From: an uncultured Muribaculaceae bacterium
Lineage (GTDB): Bacteria; Bacteroidota; Bacteroidia; Bacteroidales; Muribaculaceae
DNA length: 45,627 nt
Reading direction: 5' to 3'
Assembly (NCBI GenBank): GCA_944321725.1
Contig: CALUMI010000018.1
Coordinates: 1-45,627 of the forward strand
The notes under the pieces are model-generated. The model worked only from the letters and a program-made list of their open reading frames with translations, searched no databases and had not been told where the DNA came from. The position numbers and the translations under genes are program-made. Below are positions 34,337 to 43,852 of this stretch, in pieces (position 1 is the stretch's first letter; each line of letters starts with the position of its first letter).

Positions 34337-37300
34337 TCAAATCACTTTCCGGATAATGTCTTCCGGGACGTACCACACGTAGCCTTCTGTGTTGCCGAAT
34401 CCGCATTTCCCGATTATCGACATGTAATTTTTCACTTGCGAGAGATAGCGTTTGTCCTCTTTCTCCCCGAATTTGTAGTCGATTACAATCGTGCGCCCGT
34501 CAGGCGTCACGACTACTCTGTCAGGGCGGTAGATTCTGCCATTCCCGTCGCATACCGGGCGCTCGCTGATGATGCGGTTGCCGTAGTCAAACCATTCTCT
34601 TGCCTGCGGATTTCTCAGCCCTTGTTTGATTATTCCGGCAAATTCTTCCGCTTCATCTGCTGTTATGGCTCCTTTTGCCGCAAATTGCCTGATTGCGCTG
34701 TCTACACCGTCGAAATGCTTGATTTTGCACATTATCCGGTGCATGACTATACCCTTGAAGCGGTTTGAGCCGTGCGGCTCCGTTACCATGTCGGGGACAT
34801 CGAATTTCCATAAGCCGGGCCGGTTGATTACCCGGTATTCGGGCATTTCGGCTTTTTGTGCGCCTGTTTCTTTTTCTTGTTTGTCGGGTGGTACGGTCGG
34901 CTCTCCTATCTCAAGAATCTCTCCGTTGAAAAATTCGTTTGGGGTTAGCAGTCTGTCGGAAATATTCTCTTTCGAGCCGGCGGTTATGCCTTCGATTGCG
35001 CTTTGTCCGGCAGCTGCCGTTTCCAATATAAGGCTTCCGAGCGTGCCCTGTGTGTTTTCGGGCATGTAGGCAATCAGCTCTTCTCCGGCGCGTGTGAAAG
35101 CCACGTAGGTCTTGTTGAGCGAGTCGAGCGTTCCGGCGTATGTCATTTCCGCGAATATCTTTCCGAACACTGTTTTCTCCGCTTTTTTTGAGCGTATTAC
35201 GGGAATTACGGGCGGTATGCAATCGCTTGGTATGTCCTTTAAGTCTATTTTCTCCGATTCTACCCATTCCATTTGCCGTCCGGGTTCCAAATCCCAATTG
35301 CAGAAAGGTATTATTACGCAAGGAAATTCCAACCCTTTCGATTTGTGTATGGTCATTACGCTGACTGCCCGTATGTTGTCGGGCGATGAGATTGTCATGT
35401 TCTTTCCGGTGCTGTCCCAATATTTCATGAATTGGTGGAGGTCGGAGCCATATCGTTCCTCAAAGTCGGTTGCGAGGTCGACAAACGCCTGAATGAAAGG
35501 AGTTTGTCCGGCTATCATCTCTTTTGACAGGTTGGTTTGCAATATGCGGTCGATTAGGGATGTCAGGCTCAGCGCGGCTGTGTCGCCGACAATTTGTGCG
35601 CGGTCGATGCCGCCGCTGTTTTCCATAGCCTCCGAAATTGCCTCCGTGACGTTCTTGCCTTTGCTTAGGTTGCTTTCAAACTGCTTGATTATCACGGCAA
35701 TGTTTTTTTGTTTTTTTGTGTCGTCGCATTGTCGGTAGCCGGATTGGCTGTCGAGTGCGGCGAGTATGGCAATGATTGTTTTAACAGCCGGAGATTTGCG
35801 GATTAGCAACGCTTCTTCCGACACCACGTTTATTTGCTCTTCTTCTGCTTTTCCGCGTCCGTCGTCGAGAATGCGCGTAATGACATCCTGCCCCTCCGAT
35901 TTTTTGTTGACGAGTATGGCTATGTCATTCTGTCTGTATCCGCGGGCGAGCATGGAGCGTATGTCGGCTATTGTGCGGTCGAGAATGGTTTGCTTGTAGT
36001 TTTCGTCGCCGATACGCTCAAAACGCACATATCCCGGATTGCCGGCATTTTTCGCTGCCGGCTGTTGGACTACATTGCTGTAGATGTCGTCCATTCCGAG
36101 CCTTTTTGCGAGCAGGGTGAAAAAAGTGTTGTTCCATCTGACAATGTTTGTCGCGCTTCGCCAATTTGTGTTTTCTTTCGGCGAAGTGCCTATGTCGTTG
36201 ATATATTTCCCGAATGAGCGGTAAATATCATCTTTGAGTATTGTGGGGTCGGAGTTGCGGAAGCGGTAGATGCTTTGTTTGACATCGCCGATGATGAGGT
36301 TGTCGTTGCCTTCGCTTATGCTGTTGCGTATGAGTGGCTCAAGGTTTTCCCATTGCATTCTGGAAGTGTCTTGGAACTCATCGATAAGAAAATTTTTCAA
36401 GCGTATCCCGACTCTTTCATAGATGAACGGAGCGTCGTCCTCATTAATGATTTTTTTTAGCATTTCGTTGGTGTCGGAAAGCATTATCACATTGTTCTCT
36501 TTCGTGAATTCGGAGATGTTGGCGCTTATGTCGCCGAGCAGTCCGAGAAAATAGAGGTTCGACAAGATAAGTTTGTATGAGTCGATGCCGTTTGCCGCTT
36601 CGCGTATTTGTTTGATGCAACGGTCGATGCCGTCGATTATGTCGGCACTGACGCTTTTTAGCGGCTTTGTCTTGAACCATTTTTCAGGCCTCCCTTCCGC
36701 CTCGCAGATTTTTCCGATGGTCTTGTCGTCGGGTTGTCCGTTGAATTTCTCGTTGAAACGCCTGTAGAAATCGCCGGACTCGCATTGGGCGGTGACGGCA
36801 CGGAACGATGCGCAGGCATCGTCGATTTTTGTGCGGTTTTTCCTTATGGAGTTTTGCAGGGCGGCTTTGAAAGCCGTTATCTTGCTGTTGTCGCGCAAAT
36901 AGCAGGCAAGGCTGTCGATATTGCGTTTTACAGTTTCTTTCGACAGGTCGTGGGCGAATGAGTAGATGTCGGAGCCGGACGACTGTCCTGTGGGCAGCCT
37001 GAATATGTCCCACGATTTGCCCTCATCGATTTTCGCTTTCATGAAATCGATTATCCATTGCCTGAGTATGCGGTTTTTTGCCGACAGTCCCGACTCGTGC
37101 AGCTCCTGTTTCAGTCCGCTTATTCCTACGGCTATGGCATAGTCGTCGTTGAGTTCCACGTTGTAGTTGCCTGAAAGCTCCACCTCGTAGGCAAACGTGC
37201 GCAGTATCAGTTGGAAAAAAGCGTCGATGGTGCTTATGTTGAAGTTTGAGTAGTCGTGCAGCATCTGTTTCATGGCGATTTGGGCAGAATTGCGCAATTC

Positions 37301-37582
37301 TGCCTCGCTCGTGGAGAAAATCTTGCACAACTCGTCTTTATAAGGGCTTTCGGAGGTGGCGTAACTTAGTTTGTCGAGCTCGTCGATTATGCGGTTTTTC
37401 ATCTCTTCTGTAGCCTTGTTGGTGAAAGTTATCGCCAAAATTGCCCCGTGTTTGTCTTTTGGGTGCTTATCCAAAGAGTACGAGCCGTCCTCGTTTTTCT
37501 TTCCGAGAAGGAATTTCAGGTATTCTTTCACCAAATTGAAAGTCTTTCCCGACCCTGCCGACGCTTTGTAGACTGTTATCAT
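34337..37582 (-). CDS. AddA-like UvrD-family helicase with PD-(D/E)XK nuclease domain
   Basis: 1081 residues. Superfamily 1 helicase motifs: I ASAGSGKTF (8-16), II LIDEFQDTSRMQWENL, III GDVKQSIYRFR, V MTIHKSKGLEFPCVI and VI VAFTRAGEEL. The C-terminal ~130 residues hold a RecB-type nuclease with DRVVV and VIDYKFGE, where Asp and Lys belong to the PD-(D/E)XK site, then LSQVKNYM. It would unwind and resect double-strand ends for RecA loading. In other Bacteroidales an AddB-like nuclease usually lies next to it; here the neighbours are a protease and SUI1, so its partner must be elsewhere. It follows the SUI1 gene by 18 nt and shares its promoter. Confidence 0.9.
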   Translation of the reverse strand: MITVYKASAGSGKTFNLVKEYLKFLLGKKNEDGSYSLDKHPKDKHGAILAITFTNKATEEMKNRIIDELDKLSYATSESPYKDELCKIFSTSEAELRNSAQIAMKQMLHDYSNFNISTIDAFFQLILRTFAYEVELSGNYNVELNDDYAIAVGISGLKQELHESGLSAKNRILRQWIIDFMKAKIDEGKSWDIFRLPTGQSSGSDIYSFAHDLSKETVKRNIDSLACYLRDNSKITAFKAALQNSIRKNRTKIDDACASFRAVTAQCESGDFYRRFNEKFNGQPDDKTIGKICEAEGRPEKWFKTKPLKSVSADIIDGIDRCIKQIREAANGIDSYKLILSNLYFLGLLGDISANISEFTKENNVIMLSDTNEMLKKIINEDDAPFIYERVGIRLKNFLIDEFQDTSRMQWENLEPLIRNSISEGNDNLIIGDVKQSIYRFRNSDPTILKDDIYRSFGKYINDIGTSPKENTNWRSATNIVRWNNTFFTLLAKRLGMDDIYSNVVQQPAAKNAGNPGYVRFERIGDENYKQTILDRTIADIRSMLARGYRQNDIAILVNKKSEGQDVITRILDDGRGKAEEEQINVVSEEALLIRKSPAVKTIIAILAALDSQSGYRQCDDTKKQKNIAVIIKQFESNLSKGKNVTEAISEAMENSGGIDRAQIVGDTAALSLTSLIDRILQTNLSKEMIAGQTPFIQAFVDLATDFEERYGSDLHQFMKYWDSTGKNMTISSPDNIRAVSVMTIHKSKGLEFPCVIIPFCNWDLEPGRQMEWVESEKIDLKDIPSDCIPPVIPVIRSKKAEKTVFGKIFAEMTYAGTLDSLNKTYVAFTRAGEELIAYMPENTQGTLGSLILETAAAGQSAIEGITAGSKENISDRLLTPNEFFNGEILEIGEPTVPPDKQEKETGAQKAEMPEYRVINRPGLWKFDVPDMVTEPHGSNRFKGIVMHRIMCKIKHFDGVDSAIRQFAAKGAITADEAEEFAGIIKQGLRNPQAREWFDYGNRIISERPVCDGNGRIYRPDRVVVTPDGRTIVIDYKFGEKEDKRYLSQVKNYMSIIGKCGFGNTEGYVWYVPEDIIRKVI

Positions 37583-37600
37583 TGCCGTTTTCGCGTTACG

Positions 37601-37945
37601 TTATATTATGCGTGCGTTGTAGCCGTCGCTTTCAAGCAGCTCTTTCACTTTTGTCCGCATGTCGCCTTGTATCAGTATTTCTCCGCCTCTTGCCGAGCCG
37701 CCTGTCCCGCATTTGGTCTTTAGTTTCCGGGCGAGCTCTTTTAGCTCGTCGTCGCTGCCGACGAATCCGGTTATTATGGTGGCTTCTTTGCCTTTGCGGT
37801 TTTTCCTGTCGAGCAAGATGCGCAATTTTTGTTTTGATGGCGGCAGCGCGGCCTCTTCTTGCCCGTCATCGTCAGGCTCTTGCTTGAAATCGGGGTTTGT
37901 GGAATACACTATATTGAGCTGTTCTTTCCAATCTATATTTTTCAT
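37601..37945 (-). CDS. SUI1/YciH-family translation initiation factor homologue
   Basis: 114 residues. The C-terminal ~75 residues form a SUI1 (eIF1-like) domain with ATIITGFVGSDDEL, LARKLKTKCGTGGSARGG and the strand EILIQGD, the family signature. The N-terminal ~40 residues are acidic and look unstructured. Bacterial members such as YciH influence start-codon discrimination and translation under stress. First gene of the unit with the AddA-like helicase; transcription starts from the palindromic promoter region shared with porT. Confidence 0.92.
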   Translation of the reverse strand: MKNIDWKEQLNIVYSTNPDFKQEPDDDGQEEAALPPSKQKLRILLDRKNRKGKEATIITGFVGSDDELKELARKLKTKCGTGGSARGGEILIQGDMRTKVKELLESDGYNARII

Positions 37946-37976
37946 TTTTTGTGGATGTTTGCATGATTAGGTTTTT

Positions 37977-37994
37977 CAAAATTATGTAATTTTG
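37977..37994. promoter_or_regulatory. back-to-back divergent promoters in a palindrome
   Basis: CAAAATTATGTAATTTTG is an 8-bp inverted repeat around TG. The right half is TAATTTTG on the plus strand (37987-37994), the -7 box for porT 45 nt downstream; the left half is the same box on the minus strand (37977-37984), for SUI1/AddA. Standard -33 TTTG boxes are not clear on either side. Confidence 0.65.
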
Positions 37995-38038
37995 GCGACG
38001 TTTGCAATAACGGAGAGTTTTTTACGTTAAAAGCATAT

Positions 38039-38758
38039 ATGAAAATGCCCCGTTTCTATATATTGCCGGTGATAGTCGTTTTGTCGTCGTTCATTGCCGT
38101 GGCGCAGGACAATGACAAAGTGCTCAATCGTCCGTATGCCGACATGAAGCGGCTGCATTACGGTTTTTCCGTAGGGTTTCAGAACCAAAACCTGTGGCTT
38201 ACGCATAATGGCTATGTGACCGACAACGGTGAGGCGTGGTTTGCCGACGTGACCGGTTTGCAGCCGGGATTTTGCGTCAACATACTCGGTGATTTGCGTC
38301 TTGCGGAGCATTTCAACCTGAGAGTGTCGCCGGGCATGTATTTCGGAAGCAAGACTGTTACATTCCGCGACGCCACCAACGGCACAATAGAGAAGCAAAA
38401 CATCAAAAACAGCAGTGTGGTGGTGCCGGTCGATTTGAAAATGTCGGCGACGCGCTACCATAACATGCGCCCTTATGTGACGGCGGGAGTAATGGCATCA
38501 TTCGATGTGTCGAAAAAGAAAGAGGGGGAATTGTTGCAGTTGAGCAATACCGACCTGTATCTGACCGTAGGCTTCGGATTGGATGTCTATGTTCCGTTTT
38601 TTAAATTTATACCGGAGGTGAAATTTTGCTTCGGATTGCGTAATCTCTTGGAGAAAGACCGTCCTGATTTGGCGGAGGATCCTGAAAAACTGAAATTTAC
38701 GCAATCGCTCGACAAGGCGGTTTCCAACATGGTTGTATTCACATTTTATTTCGAATGA
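38039..38758 (+). CDS. porT: PorT-family outer-membrane barrel protein of type IX secretion
   Basis: 239 residues. Signal peptide (about 1-21, ending IAVAQ) and an eight-stranded-barrel-like remainder: MKRLHYGFSVGFQNQNLWL, FNLRVSPGMYFGSKTVTF, VVVPVDLKMSATRYHNMRPY and the C-terminal VSNMVVFTFYFE. This matches PorT/SprT, an outer-membrane protein required for type IX secretion in Porphyromonas and Flavobacterium. First gene of the operon; its stop overlaps the start of porP by 4 nt (ATGA). Confidence 0.92.
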   Translation: MKMPRFYILPVIVVLSSFIAVAQDNDKVLNRPYADMKRLHYGFSVGFQNQNLWLTHNGYVTDNGEAWFADVTGLQPGFCVNILGDLRLAEHFNLRVSPGMYFGSKTVTFRDATNGTIEKQNIKNSSVVVPVDLKMSATRYHNMRPYVTAGVMASFDVSKKKEGELLQLSNTDLYLTVGFGLDVYVPFFKFIPEVKFCFGLRNLLEKDRPDLAEDPEKLKFTQSLDKAVSNMVVFTFYFE

Positions 38759-39747
38759 GAGGCGGCGGGATTGGAATATTGTCGAGGATTGCGGTTGCGT
38801 TGGTTTTTGCCGCCGTTTTTGTGTTGCCGTCGCGGGCGCAGGTCGACAGCCAACTGTCGCAATATTGGGCGTTGCCCTCGTATTACAACCCGGCGGCGAC
38901 AGGAACAATCGATTATATCCACATAATGGGCGGAACGAAGTTGCAATGGGTGGGCATACCCGGAGCGCCGGTGTCGTTTCTTGCGGCTGCTGACATGCCC
39001 GTTAAAATATTGAAGAAGCGTATAGGCGTCGGGTTGGTTTTCCAACAGGAAAGTCTTGGCCTGTTTTCCAATCTTAATATAGGAGCGCAACTGTCGTATA
39101 AGATAAATTTGTTCAAAGGTGTGCTGAGCATAGGCGCACAATTCGGAATGTTCGACCAACAGTTTAAAGGTACGGAGGTGTATATCCCGACCGACGACGA
39201 TTATCATGAGGAAAACGATGACGCCATACCGATGGAAGACCTCCACGGCACGGCTTTCGACATGAATTTTGGAATACATTATACCCATAAATGGTTTTGG
39301 GCTGGAATATCGGCTACCCATGTCATGGAGCCAACTGTTTCGCTTAACACAGAGGAGGGGACATCGGAAACATTGTATGAGTCGCAGGCCGGCAGAATGT
39401 TTTATTTTATGGGTGGCAGCAATATTCCGATAAAAAACACGTTATTTGAAATACAGCCGTCGTTCATGCTGCGCACGGATTTTAATATGGTGCAGCCGGA
39501 ACTGACAGCACGGGTTCGTTATAACAAGTTCCTGTCCGGAGGCGTGGCATACCGCTACAACGATGCCGTTTCCATACAGGTTGGAGCCGAATATAAGAAT
39601 TTTTTCGTGGGCTATTGTTATGATTATCCGTTGTCGGCAATCAACAAGGCGAGCAGCGGCAGCCACGAGGTGCTTGTGGGCTACAATGTGAAACTGAACA
39701 TGTCAGGAAAGAACAAGAACAAACATAAGAGTATTCGTATAATGTAA
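38755..39747 (+). CDS. porP: PorP/SprF family outer-membrane protein of type IX secretion
   Basis: 330 residues. Signal peptide (about 1-28, ending SRA), then the family signature QLSQYWALPSYYNPAATG at the mature N-terminus and repeated amphipathic beta-strands (KRIGVGLVFQQESLGLFSN, GVLSIGAQFGMFDQQFKG, SGGVAYRYNDAVSIQVGA). PorP proteins anchor in the outer membrane and contact the PorK-PorN ring on its periplasmic side. Translationally coupled to porT; porK begins 3 nt after its stop. Confidence 0.93.
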   Translation: MRGGGIGILSRIAVALVFAAVFVLPSRAQVDSQLSQYWALPSYYNPAATGTIDYIHIMGGTKLQWVGIPGAPVSFLAAADMPVKILKKRIGVGLVFQQESLGLFSNLNIGAQLSYKINLFKGVLSIGAQFGMFDQQFKGTEVYIPTDDDYHEENDDAIPMEDLHGTAFDMNFGIHYTHKWFWAGISATHVMEPTVSLNTEEGTSETLYESQAGRMFYFMGGSNIPIKNTLFEIQPSFMLRTDFNMVQPELTARVRYNKFLSGGVAYRYNDAVSIQVGAEYKNFFVGYCYDYPLSAINKASSGSHEVLVGYNVKLNMSGKNKNKHKSIRIM

Positions 39748-39750
39748 GAT

Positions 39751-41178
39751 ATGAAAAGAATAGCAATTTATATCGCTTTAGGCATTCTCGCCACCTCTTG
39801 CGCCTTTTCGTCGAAGTCGTCGATAGGAAGTGACGGGGGCGAGGTGACCGGTATCTATGGCACCGCGATGGGAGAGCCTACCCCTTACGGGATGGTTTTG
39901 GTCGACAGAGGCTCGATGAAAACCGGCCCGGCAGAGAACGACAGCGTATGGGGTATAAAGGCAAATCCTAACGGGATGTCGGTGGAGTCGTTTTGGATGG
40001 ATGAAACGGAGATAACAAACGCCAAATACAAGCAATTTGTGTTTTGGGTGCGCGATTCCATTATCAGAGAGCGTCTTGCCGACCCGGCTTATGGCGGTGA
40101 CGAGGAATTCAAGATAGAGGAGGACGAGGAGGGAAACCCGATCACGCCGTATCTGAATTGGCGCAAGCCGATACCGTGGCGCAACCCGACAGAGGATGAG
40201 CAGCGGGCGATAGCGAGTGTGTATCGCAGAAATCCGATAACGGGTGTCATGGAGCTTGACCCGACGCAGATGAACTACCGTTATGAGGTGTTCAACCTGA
40301 CGGAGGCGGCAAAGCGTAAAAACCGGCTCGACCCTTCGCGCCGCAATTACAATACCGATGTGCCTGTTTCGGAGGAGTTGCCGATGATTTCGAAAGACAC
40401 GGCCTATTATAACGACAACGGCGAGATAATCCGCGAGACGATAACCCGCCAACTGTCGAGCGATTATGATTTCTTGAATACGTATATAGTCAATGTGTAT
40501 CCCGACACCACAGCGTGGATAAACGATTTTGAGAACGCCTACAATGAGCCTTACACGAGAATGTATTTCTCTCATCCCGGCTATAGCGACTATCCTGTAG
40601 TTGGAGTAAGTTGGGAACAGGCTACGGCATTTGCCAAATGGCGCACTGACTATCTTCGCCGCTCGCTTGGACGGCAGGGTGTGTATATCGAGCCTTACCG
40701 CTTGCCTACTGAGGCCGAGTGGGAATTTGCCGCACGCGCGGGTAATGACGCTAACAAGTATCCGTGGACAGGCGATTTTCCGATTTCCGACGACGGCTGT
40801 TTTTATGCCAATCTGAAGCCGGGCGACGGTAATTATATAAAGGACGGAAATCTTATCACTTCGAGGGTAGGGACTTATGACCCGAATGACTTGGGGCTTT
40901 ATGATATGGCCGGCAATGTGAGCGAGTGGACCTCGACGGCTTATACGGAAAGCATCGATCGCCTGACAAGCGACATAAATCCGGAATATCGCTACAACGC
41001 CGCCAAAGAAGACCCTTACCGCATGAAGCGTAAAATTGTGCGCGGCGGCTCGTGGAAGGATATCGCCCATAACGTGCGCGCGGATTTGCGGCAGTGGGAA
41101 TATCAGAACGAGCAACGCTCGTATATCGGATTTCGTTGCGTGCGTACCCAAGTGGGATTTGCCAAAGGAAAGAAGTAA
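39751..41178 (+). CDS. porK: PorK/GldK lipoprotein of the type IX ring
   Basis: 475 residues. Lipobox ILATSC with Cys17, followed by AFSSKSS without acidic residues, so it should face the periplasm, unlike the surface lipoproteins of the Sus locus. The body is a formylglycine-generating-enzyme-like (SUMF1) domain: MVLVDRG, ETEITNAKYKQFV, VVGVSWEQATAFAKW, RLPTEAEWEFAARAG, LYDMAGNVSEWTST and KIVRGGSWKD, then IGFRCVRT. It forms the large periplasmic ring with PorN beneath the outer membrane. An acidic insertion (EDEEGNP, about 125-130) lies between the first two blocks. Confidence 0.96.
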   Translation: MKRIAIYIALGILATSCAFSSKSSIGSDGGEVTGIYGTAMGEPTPYGMVLVDRGSMKTGPAENDSVWGIKANPNGMSVESFWMDETEITNAKYKQFVFWVRDSIIRERLADPAYGGDEEFKIEEDEEGNPITPYLNWRKPIPWRNPTEDEQRAIASVYRRNPITGVMELDPTQMNYRYEVFNLTEAAKRKNRLDPSRRNYNTDVPVSEELPMISKDTAYYNDNGEIIRETITRQLSSDYDFLNTYIVNVYPDTTAWINDFENAYNEPYTRMYFSHPGYSDYPVVGVSWEQATAFAKWRTDYLRRSLGRQGVYIEPYRLPTEAEWEFAARAGNDANKYPWTGDFPISDDGCFYANLKPGDGNYIKDGNLITSRVGTYDPNDLGLYDMAGNVSEWTSTAYTESIDRLTSDINPEYRYNAAKEDPYRMKRKIVRGGSWKDIAHNVRADLRQWEYQNEQRSYIGFRCVRTQVGFAKGKK

Positions 41179-41214
41179 GGAATAGGTAAAGAACAATAAT
41201 AAAATTGCTGCATC

Positions 41215-42210
41215 ATGGGCAAATATAAAAAATATAAAAACAGTGTCGAGGCTTTTCTTTCCGGTGAGAAAGGCCAGCGGTTTTTCAACTTTGCGTATAG
41301 TATAGGCGCCGCGGTCGTGATTTGGGGCGCGTTGTTTAAAATTCTGCACTTGCCGGGCGGTAATGCGCTGTTGTCGATAGGTATGGGCACGGAGGTGCTG
41401 ATGTTTATACTTACGGCATTCGACCGTCCGCCAAAAGAATATCATTGGGAAGAGGTTTTTCCGGTGCTTGCGTCGAAAAATCCGGATGACCGTCCGGAAT
41501 TTAAAGGCGGTGGCGTAGGTGGCTCGGTCGTTGTTGGCGGCGGTGTTGCCGGAGTCGGAGCTGTTGGCGGAGCCGAAGGCGCTTCTGCTGGTGGAGAGAT
41601 TGCCGGAGGCGGAGTGGTCGGCGGTGTAGTATATGCCGGCGGCGAGGCTCCGGATGTGGATGGAATGACCACCGTCACCGAAAAGTATATGGAGCAGGTG
41701 GCTGCTATTTCCGAACAGATGGAGAAATTGAAGGAAACTACTGAGGCGTTGAACAAAGTTTCGAATGTGCTGTTGGAAAGCTATCGCGCAATTACCGATA
41801 ATTCTGATAACATAACAGAAAGTTCCACAGGCTATGTGGAACAGATGACAAGCCTTAACAGAAATATCGCCGGGCTGAATACTATCTACGAAATTCAGTT
41901 GAAGAGCATCTCTTCGCAGCTCGACAATATCGATAAGGTAAACAAGGGGCTGAAAAATATAAGCGGAATGTACGAGCGTTCGGCTGAGGAGAGCAATCGC
42001 TATTGCGAGGAAACGCAGAAGATGGCGCAGTATATGCAGCAGCTCAATTCCGTTTATGAGAAAATGATAACGGCTATGACCATAAATATGCATCACCCCG
42101 CGATGGGCGGCAATGTTGTGGCCGCTCCTTCGCAGACGGCGCAACAGCCGGTTGCCGACAAACGCGAATCGTCGGGCGACGAGGCCGGAAGTGAAGAAGA
42201 AAAGGCATAG
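41215..42210 (+). CDS. porL: PorL/GldL inner-membrane motor protein, with unusual Gly/Val-rich insert
   Basis: 331 residues. Two transmembrane helices (about 25-43 and 50-69); Glu60 in GMGTEVLMF lies within the second, matching the charged residue of the GldL proton channel. With PorM it forms the proton-driven motor of the system. After ASKNPDDRPEF, residues 98-144 are almost only Gly, Val and Ala (GGGVGGSVVVGGGVAGVG and on), then a long helical cytoplasmic tail (about 155-285, MEQVAAISEQMEKLKETT) and a charged end. The Gly/Val segment is not a feature I associate with PorL. 36 nt after porK. Confidence 0.95.
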   Translation: MGKYKKYKNSVEAFLSGEKGQRFFNFAYSIGAAVVIWGALFKILHLPGGNALLSIGMGTEVLMFILTAFDRPPKEYHWEEVFPVLASKNPDDRPEFKGGGVGGSVVVGGGVAGVGAVGGAEGASAGGEIAGGGVVGGVVYAGGEAPDVDGMTTVTEKYMEQVAAISEQMEKLKETTEALNKVSNVLLESYRAITDNSDNITESSTGYVEQMTSLNRNIAGLNTIYEIQLKSISSQLDNIDKVNKGLKNISGMYERSAEESNRYCEETQKMAQYMQQLNSVYEKMITAMTINMHHPAMGGNVVAAPSQTAQQPVADKRESSGDEAGSEEEKA

Positions 42211-42255
42211 CAGTTAAGGAAAAGAATTAAAATTATAAGGAGTAATTAGGTTAGA

Positions 42256-43821
42256 ATGGCAGCTAACAACAATATAGGTCGAATGTCGCCACGTCAAAAG
42301 ATGATAAACCTTATGTATATCGTCTTGACGGCGATGCTTGCGCTCAACGTGTCGAGCGACGTGCTCAACGGGTTTAATCTTGTTGAGGACGGCCTTGTTC
42401 GCACGAACATGACTGTAAGCGACCGTAACACCGCGCTTTATCAGCAGTTGGAGGAATTTGCAAAGCAAAATCCGCAGAAAGGCAAGGTGTGGTACGACAG
42501 GGCTACAGATGTGCGTGTGCGCACGTTGAAGCTGTATGCTTATATCGACTCTTTGAAACTGTCGATAGTCAAGGACGCCGACGGCGATGACGCGGATATT
42601 GAGAATATCCAAAGTCAGGACAATCTTGAATCGGCGGCCAAGATAATGCTTACATACGGCAACGGCAAGAAACTTCAGACGGAAATGGCCGGTTATAAAA
42701 ATTATATATGCGGCTTGGTGAATGACACCACTAAAAGAAGTTCCATATATAAGGCTCTTTCTACAGACCCGATTGTGGAGAAAGGCACTTTGGTGAAAAC
42801 GCCGTGGGAGATAGGTATGTTTGAGAATATGCCTGTAGTGGCGGCTGTGACATTGCTCACCAAAATCCAGAACGATGTGCTTTTTGCCGAAGGTGAGGCT
42901 TTGTCGACGTTGCTCAACAACGTGGATGCCGGCGATGTGCGTGTCAATCAGCTCGACGCGTTTGTCATCCCTAATTCCCGGTTGGTGATGCGCGGCGGAA
43001 AATATACGGCGAATATAGTGCTTGCAGCTGTCGACACCACACAGCGTCCGGCAATCTATATCAACGGCAGAAAATTGCCCGAAAATTCCCGTGTGTATGA
43101 AGTCACGACGGGCAGTACGGGCACGTTTGACTATACCGGTTATCTTGAGGTTACTCACGGCGACGGCACAACCTCGCGGCATGAATTCAAGTCGGACTAT
43201 ACGGTAATGGAGCCTATGGCCACTGTTTCCGCGACCATGATGAATGTGCTTTATGCCGGAATAGACAATCCAATAAGCATCTCAGTGCCGGGTGTGGCGC
43301 AAAACGCGATAAGCGCCACAATGACCAACGGCTCTCTGACGCGCAGCGGCGATATTTGGAATGCGCATCCCACACAGGTTGGCGCGGAATGTGTGATAAC
43401 GGTCAATGCCACCATCGACGGGCGTCCGCAGACGGTTTCGGCCACGTCGTTCCGCGTGCGCAAGTTGCCTGACCCTACACCTTATATCGCTTATAAGGAC
43501 AGCAAAGGAAACGAGATGCGCTATAAGGGTTCACGTCCGTTTGCGAAATCGTTGCTTCTCAGCGTGCCGGGTATAGAGGCCGCTATTGACGACGATTTGT
43601 TGAATGTGCAGTACAGGGTTGTTTCGTTTGAGACGGTGGTGTTCGACTCTATGGGAAATGCCATCCCCGAAACATCCGACGGCTCGAAGTTCTCCGAACG
43701 GCAGAAAAACAGTTTCCGCCGGTTGTCGCGCGGAAAGCGTTTCTATATTTCGCGTGTGAAGGCTATAGGCCCAGACGGCATAACCCGCGATATTGCGCCT
43801 ATGGAAGTGATAGTGAATTAA
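42256..43821 (+). CDS. porM: PorM/GldM periplasm-spanning motor protein
   Basis: 521 residues. A short cytoplasmic start (MAANNNIGRMSPRQK) leads into one transmembrane helix (about 15-34, MINLMYIVLTAMLALNVSSD). The long periplasmic part comprises a helical D1 (about 36-215), then beta domains with MRGGKYTANIVLAAVDTTQRP, SGDIWNAHPTQVGAECVI and the last domain ending PDGITRDIAPMEVIVN. It couples the PorL motor to the PorK/PorN ring. 45 nt after porL. Usual length for the family. Confidence 0.96.
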   Translation: MAANNNIGRMSPRQKMINLMYIVLTAMLALNVSSDVLNGFNLVEDGLVRTNMTVSDRNTALYQQLEEFAKQNPQKGKVWYDRATDVRVRTLKLYAYIDSLKLSIVKDADGDDADIENIQSQDNLESAAKIMLTYGNGKKLQTEMAGYKNYICGLVNDTTKRSSIYKALSTDPIVEKGTLVKTPWEIGMFENMPVVAAVTLLTKIQNDVLFAEGEALSTLLNNVDAGDVRVNQLDAFVIPNSRLVMRGGKYTANIVLAAVDTTQRPAIYINGRKLPENSRVYEVTTGSTGTFDYTGYLEVTHGDGTTSRHEFKSDYTVMEPMATVSATMMNVLYAGIDNPISISVPGVAQNAISATMTNGSLTRSGDIWNAHPTQVGAECVITVNATIDGRPQTVSATSFRVRKLPDPTPYIAYKDSKGNEMRYKGSRPFAKSLLLSVPGIEAAIDDDLLNVQYRVVSFETVVFDSMGNAIPETSDGSKFSERQKNSFRRLSRGKRFYISRVKAIGPDGITRDIAPMEVIVN

Positions 43822-43852
43822 TATGTGTTACAAAGAATTTATGCCACAATAT

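Noticed and set aside
39778..42144. 788-codon open frame on the minus strand opposite porK and porL
   Set aside because: It lies wholly antisense to two well-supported genes, has no family signature and follows from their codon bias and low stop frequency in the opposite frame.
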